Below, piece by piece: positions 58,661 to 64,000 of a stretch of 64,000 nucleotides of DNA. Position numbers and translations under genes: made by a program. A model generated the notes under the pieces. It searched no databases. It had not been told where the DNA came from and was given only the letters and a program-made list of their open reading frames with translations. This stretch comes from Ailurus styani (lineage: Eukaryota; Chordata; Mammalia; Carnivora; Ailuridae). The DNA lies in the NCBI GenBank assembly GCA_002007465.1, contig LNAC01000231.1, forward strand, positions 182,464 through 246,463, given 5' to 3'. Each line of letters starts with the position of its first letter. Position 1 is the stretch's first letter.

Positions 58661-60249
58661 TTGTAATAGTTTTCAGTAGGTAATGCTGCCATAAAAAACC
58701 CAAAAAACCCAAAACCAAAACAAAACAACTAACCTCAAAATTTCAATAGCTTATAACAATGCATACTTATTTTTCACTCATATTATATTTTGGTACTTGC
58801 ATGCCATTTTCCTTAGCTCTTCTTTATGACTCTTCTCAATGCGGACCCTAGGCTAAAGAAGTAGCCAACTCTTAGTAAGTACACACCATTATCTTAGTAG
58901 AGGGAAAGAACAACAGAGATGATGGAAACTTATAACTCTTAAAGCTGCTTGCTAGGTATGGTATACATTGTGTTTCCTTACATACCACAGGGCAGAGTGC
59001 ACACATGGTCAAGCCTATGAGCAATAGATGAGAAACATATCATCCTCTCATCAGAAGAGAAAATTATTATTTGAGAAGAATAATGCAATATACCACACTT
59101 ATGCAACTTTTCAGTAGTTGTGCTAATATTCAAACATGGCAGTCTAGGACCAGAGTCTACATTTTTCACCATAACTTCCTATTTTCCCCATCTCCAAGAT
59201 GATTGAATCAAATGGTGAAAGGAAAATCCTGATAGTACTCCTCTCCTACATGCAACATGGTATAAAATCTGATAACTATATAGAATCCTTGAAACCAAAC
59301 AAGAGGCCTTAGGACAAGTTCAAGGTCATTCAGGGCTATAGTGTTTCATCATCAATGTATCTTCAACCACAGGGAGATGCGTTACTTGGAGAGCACAGAT
59401 GAGATAAATAATAAATGTTCATGTACCGGTTCTACCTTAAGGACAAATGTTTGATGTAAAGCTAAATGTCTGCTAGTCTCACTCTCTTAAAAAAAAATTA
59501 TTTTTTCACCAAGAATATTTGTTACTATTTGTACCATCATGCTTATGTTTCCAGTGGTGTTATTATTAACAATACATAGAAGGTACTGTATTAACCATAT
59601 ATTTTTTCACTGGCTAGCATAATATGCATATGATAGTGTGTTTATAATTTTCTCTTTTGTATAATTCTATGTGTAGATTGTTTGCCACCTAGTGGTAGTT
59701 GTTTTCAACTCAAACATTAATATTCATGACCAATTTTAATTAGTTTGACAATGTGTTTTTTTTTTTAAGGAAAGATTCCAAAGTCATAAAATGTTTAAAA
59801 GTGTTGACAATCACATTATTCTGCTCTAGCAAACTTAAAAAAAAATACCTTGCAAATTTGGTTCATATTTAATCCTTGACAATGACAGATGAGGCAGTAT
59901 ATTCAGAAGTCATTTCCTGTTACAAGAAGAATGTAGAGAATGATAAAACGAACATTTCAATTTTTAGCAAATAATTCTAGGATGTTCTTTGGATGTGGTG
60001 GCTTTCTGTTTTTTATTCAGTATTGCTTAGCAAAATATACACATACAGTTGCAACACTCATTGATTTATCACATGCACATTTTGGCCTGTATGACTCGAA
60101 GAATTTCATGGTTGTTCCTATTTGACTATTTAATACCATCAAAATCTCATAAAATCCTGGGCAGCGGGGTTGGAATTGCAAAATAAAAGTGCAAATAAAA
60201 GCGAGGTATTAATTTATGTCAATTAGACTTGCAAAAATTAGAATCTGGC
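58661..60249. other. unassigned DNA with one CTCF-like motif
   Basis: 58675-59230 loosely resembles the unnamed repeat at 29160. Otherwise nothing recognisable. No gene called. Confidence 0.4.
59681..59697 (-). promoter_or_regulatory. CTCF-like motif (weak candidate)
   Basis: 'gccacctagtggtagt' fits the reverse complement of the CTCF core (GCCNCCTNGTGG) in AT-rich surroundings, in the same orientation as the candidate at 17069. Motif-only evidence. Confidence 0.25.
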
Positions 60250-60865
60250 CAATGGAAAATTCTGGCAAGAATGTGGTATCGGGGTGCCTGGCTGGCTGAG
60301 TGAGAAGAGCATGTGACTCTTGATCTCCAGGCCATGAGTTTGAGCCCCATGTTGAGAGGAGAGATGACTAAAAATATAAATAAGTAAAAACTTAAATAAA
60401 AGAGAATGTGGTATCATATAAAGCCTCACTCATTACTGGTAGGAATGTAAATGAGTGCAGTCACTCACACCAGCAATACGAAATCACTTGAGAATATGCT
60501 TATCCTATGACCCGGTATATACCTCCTTCTTGGTATACACTCCAAAATCTCCCATGACTCCAAAGGGACCTACACAATGATCATCACAGTGCTGTTTGTT
60601 GAGGTAGGAAGCTGGAAGATTTCTAGGTGTCTATTACTGGGGAAGTGAATAGACAACAATGAACGAATTTTCACCATGAACTACCATCCAACAGATAAAA
60701 GTAACAGCTACTTGTATTCAGCAACAATACTGAATCTTAAAAAAAGAAGTGCAGAATGGAAAGGTTAAGACAGAAAGAAATTATGCAACCTATACCATTT
60801 TGTAAGTTAAAATACTGTAATATAAAACACTCCACAATTTACACAAATGTAAAATCCCCCAAATT
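60250..60865 (+). mobile_element. old sense L1 3' fragment, split by a SINE
   Basis: 'tcattactggtaggaatgtaaatg', 'ttgagaatatgcttatcctatgacccggtata', 'gtgaatagacaacaatg' and 'tacttgtattcagcaacaatactgaatct' are diverged L1 ORF2-end text. Confidence 0.75.
60281..60402 (+). mobile_element. short-form tRNA-Lys SINE
   Basis: 'ggggtgcctggctggctgag', 'gcatgtgactcttgatctccaggccatgagtttgagcccc', A-rich tail. Exact 13-base duplication 'agaatgtggtatc' (60268-60280 and 60403-60415). Confidence 0.96.
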
Positions 60866-62269
60866 TGTATTCAATGTATTTAAATACATCAGAATGGTTG
60901 GATAAAGGAGATGGAATTGAGGGATGGATATAAAAAAGAACAAGTAAAGGAACGAATTAATAACCAACCTCACAAGAAAGGGTCTTGTGAGGACCCATGA
61001 TGATGATGTCCTTTAAACTGAGGACTCACTGCTGATGAAGGTCAGCTTAGTCTCTGAACACAAAGCCCAAATGATAATGATGATTGTGCCAAATTTAAGA
61101 ATCGAACATAAAAGTGATTTAAAAACAACAACAACAAAAATTTCTCTCCTAAGTGAAAGAGATATTTCTCCCAGCGAGAGATGACTTATTTTAGGTAGAT
61201 GATTTTTGTTTGGAGCTCACTGTAAACACCCTGAAGTTATTTATATTTCAGGTTCACTGGGCACTGAGATTTTGAATATAGTTATTAAATGGACAAAGTT
61301 TTGAGCTTAAGTGTAACAGTAGGATACAAATACTTGGTGGGGTATAAGTGGAAAGGCAGTAAAAGAGAACAAAGATAAAAATAGAGATATTTAAGGAGAG
61401 AAATAGTTTAGGTCAGCATTTCTCAAACTTGGGGAGTCCCTGGGAGGGGAATGCTGGGCTGGGCTCATTCCATAGGAAAAGATGGTGCTGTCAGGACCCA
61501 TCTTTCACTTGGCAGACACAGGGAACACAAGCACATTACAGCCTTAGAGATTTCCTGCACTAAACAAATGAACCTGTTGACTTCACCTAACTTAGTGTTT
61601 CTCAGACTTCCTTGACTAGGGCCATCAACATCTGCCAAGTTTGCCATCCACAAGCATTTGGGAAAACACCAGCTCAGGCAACTCCCAACCACCATTACTC
61701 CATTTTAATTTGTATTTTCTATCTCATCTGAGTCTTTGTAATGCCTGTAACTAATAGCAATTTCTTTAAAAAATATCCATACACAATGGTAAAAGTAGTA
61801 CATGCTTATTAAAAATTTTTAAACAATAAAGTGATTTTATTTCAAAAATGAGATCCTACCATGCAGCCTGAACTGTACCTCCCTTTTCTCTTCAGTTATA
61901 GATCTTAGACTGCCCCCCTTGTCAGTATATTCACATTATGTATCTTGTGATTTTTTAAGAAGCCACAGAGTGTTCCAGAGTAGGGCTATACATGAGGCCT
62001 GAGAGCAGGTTTTTGTAGTAGGATGGGGGAGCAGAGCCAACCCAGCCCACGCAGCTAGCCTTTTAGGGTAGGGCCCAAAGCTGCACCAGGCTAAGGGACG
62101 TGTGGATCTGGCCAGTGTGAGGGAGTCAGGAGGCCTTTAAACACAAGCAGGGTGAGGGTAAGGCTGTAGAAAAGATAAGAAAACGAGACATTGTGGCTAT
62201 TAGGAAAAGACCGGGGAGGAAGAGGACATGTGTGTGGAAGCAAAACAACATTAAATACAATTTTTGACC
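60866..62269. other. unassigned DNA
   Basis: No repeat named. If the minus-strand gene starting near 62.9 kb is real, this would be part of its first intron or flank. The open frames at 61465-61695 and 62091-62342 show no exon signals. Confidence 0.4.
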
Positions 62270-62274
62270 ATTTG

Positions 62275-62465
62275 CCATATCCCGAGCACGAGGCTAAATG
62301 TTCTACATATATTTTTCCTTTAATTTTCACCATCCCCCACATACAAATCCTGTGAGGTAGGGATTAATATCTCCATTCCCGCGACGCCAAAGGCAAAGAT
62401 TAGACAATTCAAGCAAATTGGCAGAGGCCAGGACTCTAGCAAATGGCCGGCAGAGTCGACTGCCC
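62275..62465 (-). repeat. MIR SINE remnant
   Basis: 'catttgccatatcccgagcacgaggctaaatgttctacatatat', 'ccttTaattttcaccat'-type text, 'cctgtgaggtagggattaatatctccattcccg' and 'ggccaggactctagcaaa' follow the antisense MIR consensus. It overlaps the edge of the CpG island. Confidence 0.85.
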
Positions 62466-62781
62466 CCTCCATCTGACTGGAACGACAGACCCCACCGATC
62501 ACCACGTAGCTGAGGGCTCGGTGCGCACAGGAGGCGAAAAAGGCTGAGCGATGCTTCTTACCTGGGGGCCGGGCTACATGGCTCGGGACAGGCTGCTCTT
62601 GCACGTTGACAGATATTTGCAGTAGCATGCCGACCGGGGACGTCAAGGTCAAGATGGAAAAATGCCTCCACGCCCTGGCTTTTCTACCTAAAGGGGAGGC
62701 TTGTTTCCCAATCTCCGTCCTGCTAAAGCCCACCGAAGAAAGCCACGAAACCATGTGGCCTGAAACCCTTTGAAGACTTAC

Positions 62782-62906
62782 ATTCTTCTGGTATCTTCTC
62801 TCCACTTCCTGAGCAGCCTTCTCATCTTTTCTCAAAACATAAGCAGAGACCCTCCCCGCTGACACCGTCTTCAGAAAGGGCTTTCTGTTCTTCACTTTGC
62901 CACCAT
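62782..62906 (-). CDS. candidate first coding exon, unknown gene (minus strand)
   Basis: The minus strand has an open frame rich in K, R and E ('KPFLKTVSAGRVSAYVLRKD', then 'AAQEVERRYQKN'). It ends in phase 0 exactly at a consensus donor, aat|gtaagt (GT at 62781-62780). The stretch looks like a real first exon of a basic, hydrophilic, probably nuclear or cytoplasmic protein, but I do not recognise the family. The frame is open on the 3' side well past the donor (to 62320), which I read as intron. Oddity: no ATG lies in this frame between the upstream stop (62931-62929) and the donor. An ATG at 62906-62904 sits one base out of frame and hits TGA after four codons. A one-base difference in the A run at 62896-62898 would explain this (sequencing error or real mutation). 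Otherwise the exon may be non-coding or use another start. Shared promoter with the plus-strand candidate. Confidence 0.4.
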
Positions 62907-62976
62907 TGCTGTTCCCTCGCTGGCGCCGTCACTCCACCCCAAACGCGTCTCCTCTCGTGAAGCGGTGAGGGCCTGG

Positions 62977-62993
62977 AGCGGAAGTGACGTCAT
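62977..62993 (+). promoter_or_regulatory. joined ETS and CRE motifs
   Basis: 'cggaagtg' (62979-62986, ETS/GABPA type) overlaps the perfect palindromic CRE 'tgacgtca' (62985-62992, CREB/ATF type). This pairing is common in CpG-island housekeeping promoters. It lies between the two candidate start codons: about 70 bases from the minus-strand ATG at 62906 and 55 from the plus-strand ATG at 63048. Confidence 0.8.
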
Positions 62994-63047
62994 GTCTGCG
63001 TGGTGGGGCTTCGCCTTGCCCCGCCTGGCACCGCGACTGGCGGGAGA

Positions 63048-63117
63048 ATGGAGCTCAGATATGTTTTTGAACGGACGCCGAGACATTTGACCACCTTCGA
63101 GGGGGAAGAGGAGGCAG
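63048..63117 (+). CDS. candidate first coding exon, unknown gene (plus strand)
   Basis: On the plus strand an ATG at 63048 has A at -3 and G at +4 (good Kozak context) and opens a frame beginning 'MELRYVFERTPRHLTTFEGE'. A donor-like site gcag|gtgtgtg follows at 63118, giving 23 codons plus one base. If the donor is not used, the frame stops at 63123-63125. The protein is not recognised. The position within the CpG island, 55 bases downstream of the ETS/CRE motif and head-to-head with the minus-strand exon, is what supports it. The remaining exons would lie to the right of the window. It could instead be a non-coding 5' exon. Confidence 0.35.
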
Positions 63118-63140
63118 GTGTGTGAGATGCGCTTCCTTGG

Positions 63141-63674
63141 TTTCCATGGCGATAACATGAATGGGAAGGCAAAATAATGTGAATGGATAGAATGCTAAGA
63201 CGATTCTCCAGGAAAGTAGCTGGAAGATACACAGCTCACTTGACAAAAATCTTAGCTGTCAGGTCAGGTATAAAGTAAGAGTCCAACCATATATATATAT
63301 ATATGTATATAGATACATGTAAATATATGTCTAATATATAAGATGTATACATATTATCCTATATAAGTGATATCCCTACATTAATATCTATCTAAACTAT
63401 ACTTCATACACCTCTAAGAAAGTTAATCATCTGTGTCAAAAAATCCAGCTATTGCTGGCATATGTAGTTATAGTCATTGACATATCATGGTTTTATTTTA
63501 TGAAACACTTCATCATAAATTAGTCCTTTCCATATCAAGGGAAGATTTCCAGAACAAAAAGTTCTCACAATAGAGATGTTGGTGAGTCACTCCATTTGGG
63601 TGACTCAGGCTTCTTTGGTTTTATAACCTTTTTAGTAATATGGTAATAGTAATGCTTAATTTGTATGTGCCTCT
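63141..63674. other. likely start of the first intron of the plus-strand candidate; (AT)n run
   Basis: CpG density falls at once. A short 'atatatatatat' run sits at 63289-63304, followed by AT-rich DNA. No exon recognised. Confidence 0.45.
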
Positions 63675-63885
63675 ACAGACCTCTGAAGATCACATAGGCA
63701 GTGTGGAGCAAATAGAAGCTTTAGAATCTTAATTCCAGCTATGCTCCTCCTGAGGTTGTGTGCATTTGGGCAAGCTTTTATCTTTAAACTTTTATCTTTC
63801 TATGTGTAAAGTATCTAACTGAAACAGCTATTCTGAGGATGAAAGGGAGTAATCAACCTAAGAACCTAACTCATATAATGTTCTC
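63675..63885 (+). repeat. MIR SINE remnant
   Basis: 'agcaaatagaagctttagaatcttaattccagctatgctcc', 'gtgcatttgggcaagctttta', 'ctattctgaggatgaaaggga' and 'ctaactcatataatgttctc' follow the sense MIR layout. Confidence 0.75.
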
Positions 63886-64000
63886 AAATATGTGAGATTT
63901 ATTTTTATCTTTTTGCCTTTCTTCCCAATGACGATAAAAGTGTTAGGCAGTAGGCACAATAGGTCTTAACATTCAATTAAGTTAAACCATAAATTTATAT
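63886..64000. other. unassigned AT-rich DNA to window end
   Basis: Nothing recognisable. Confidence 0.5.

Larger units (their letters stand above)
62370..63140. promoter_or_regulatory. CpG island with likely bidirectional promoter
   Basis: CpG dinucleotides are dense here (for example 'aaacgcgtctcctctcg', 'gcaccgcgactggcggg', 'gaacggacgccgag'), while the rest of the window is CpG-poor. Outside repeats it is the only such segment. It contains no TATA box in a useful position, a joined ETS/CRE motif at its centre, a GC-box-like 'ccccgcc' (63019-63025), and candidate first exons pointing away from each other on the two strands. This is the usual design of a housekeeping bidirectional promoter. 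Confidence 0.8.

Noticed and set aside
62320..62895. A 191-codon minus-strand frame taken as one protein
   Set aside because: It starts at GTG, and only the first 38 codons look protein-like. The rest lies beyond a strong splice donor, and its end runs into a MIR repeat.
1..64000. Search for a CRISPR array, operon, phage or plasmid-like module, or an endogenous retrovirus with internal genes
   Set aside because: No regularly spaced repeats with unique spacers, no tight runs of long frames, and only solo LTRs without internal retroviral sequence. The content is that of mammalian nuclear DNA.

Overview
This window looks like ordinary, gene-poor, AT-rich nuclear DNA of a carnivoran mammal. The main clue is about thirty copies of the tRNA-Lys-derived carnivore SINE (head 'gcctgggtggctcag', CT-rich middle, A-rich tail). 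Many are of the type whose reverse complement reads 'acaagtaggcagagaggcagg', which I associate with arctoid caniforms such as mustelids and pinnipeds. A carnivore-type LINE-1 with its own 5' and 3' UTR sequences points the same way. Species and chromosome cannot be named from the sequence alone. Repeat family names come from memory of consensus sequences, not from a database search.

Layout. 1-6.4 kb: antisense L1 piece, MIR, SINEs, ancient repeat scraps. 6.4-9.1 kb: old sense L1 broken by SINEs. 9.2-9.6 kb: antisense MLT1 LTR. 9.6-17.5 kb: SINEs, L2, MIR and much unassigned DNA. 17.5-25.2 kb: several old L1 pieces on both strands, a pyrimidine microsatellite and a SINE doublet. 25.2-38.1 kb: L2, MIR, a hAT-type MITE, SINEs and L1 3' ends. 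38.3-44.9 kb: a long carnivore L1 with decayed ORF1 and ORF2 and an assembly gap, inserted into an older repeat. 45.3-46.1 kb: antisense L2. 47.8-52.2 kb: an ancient antisense L1 carrying an MLT1 LTR, a SINE and a compound microsatellite. 52.2-60.9 kb: L2, nested SINE/L1 insertions, a Tigger-like DNA transposon and old L1.

The only convincing gene-like signal is at the right end. A CpG-rich segment at about 62.37-63.14 kb holds a joined ETS/CRE motif between two head-to-head candidate first exons, one per strand, each ending at a good splice donor. This looks like a bidirectional housekeeping-type promoter. I do not recognise either gene. The minus-strand gene would run leftward through the window with long introns, and I could not identify its further exons.

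I found no bacterial-style operon, CRISPR array, rRNA, free-standing tRNA, intact transposase or any convincing undescribed biological system. The most useful observations are the divergent promoter, the atypical 3' boundary of the long L1, and several nested or paired retroposon insertions dated by their target-site duplications.
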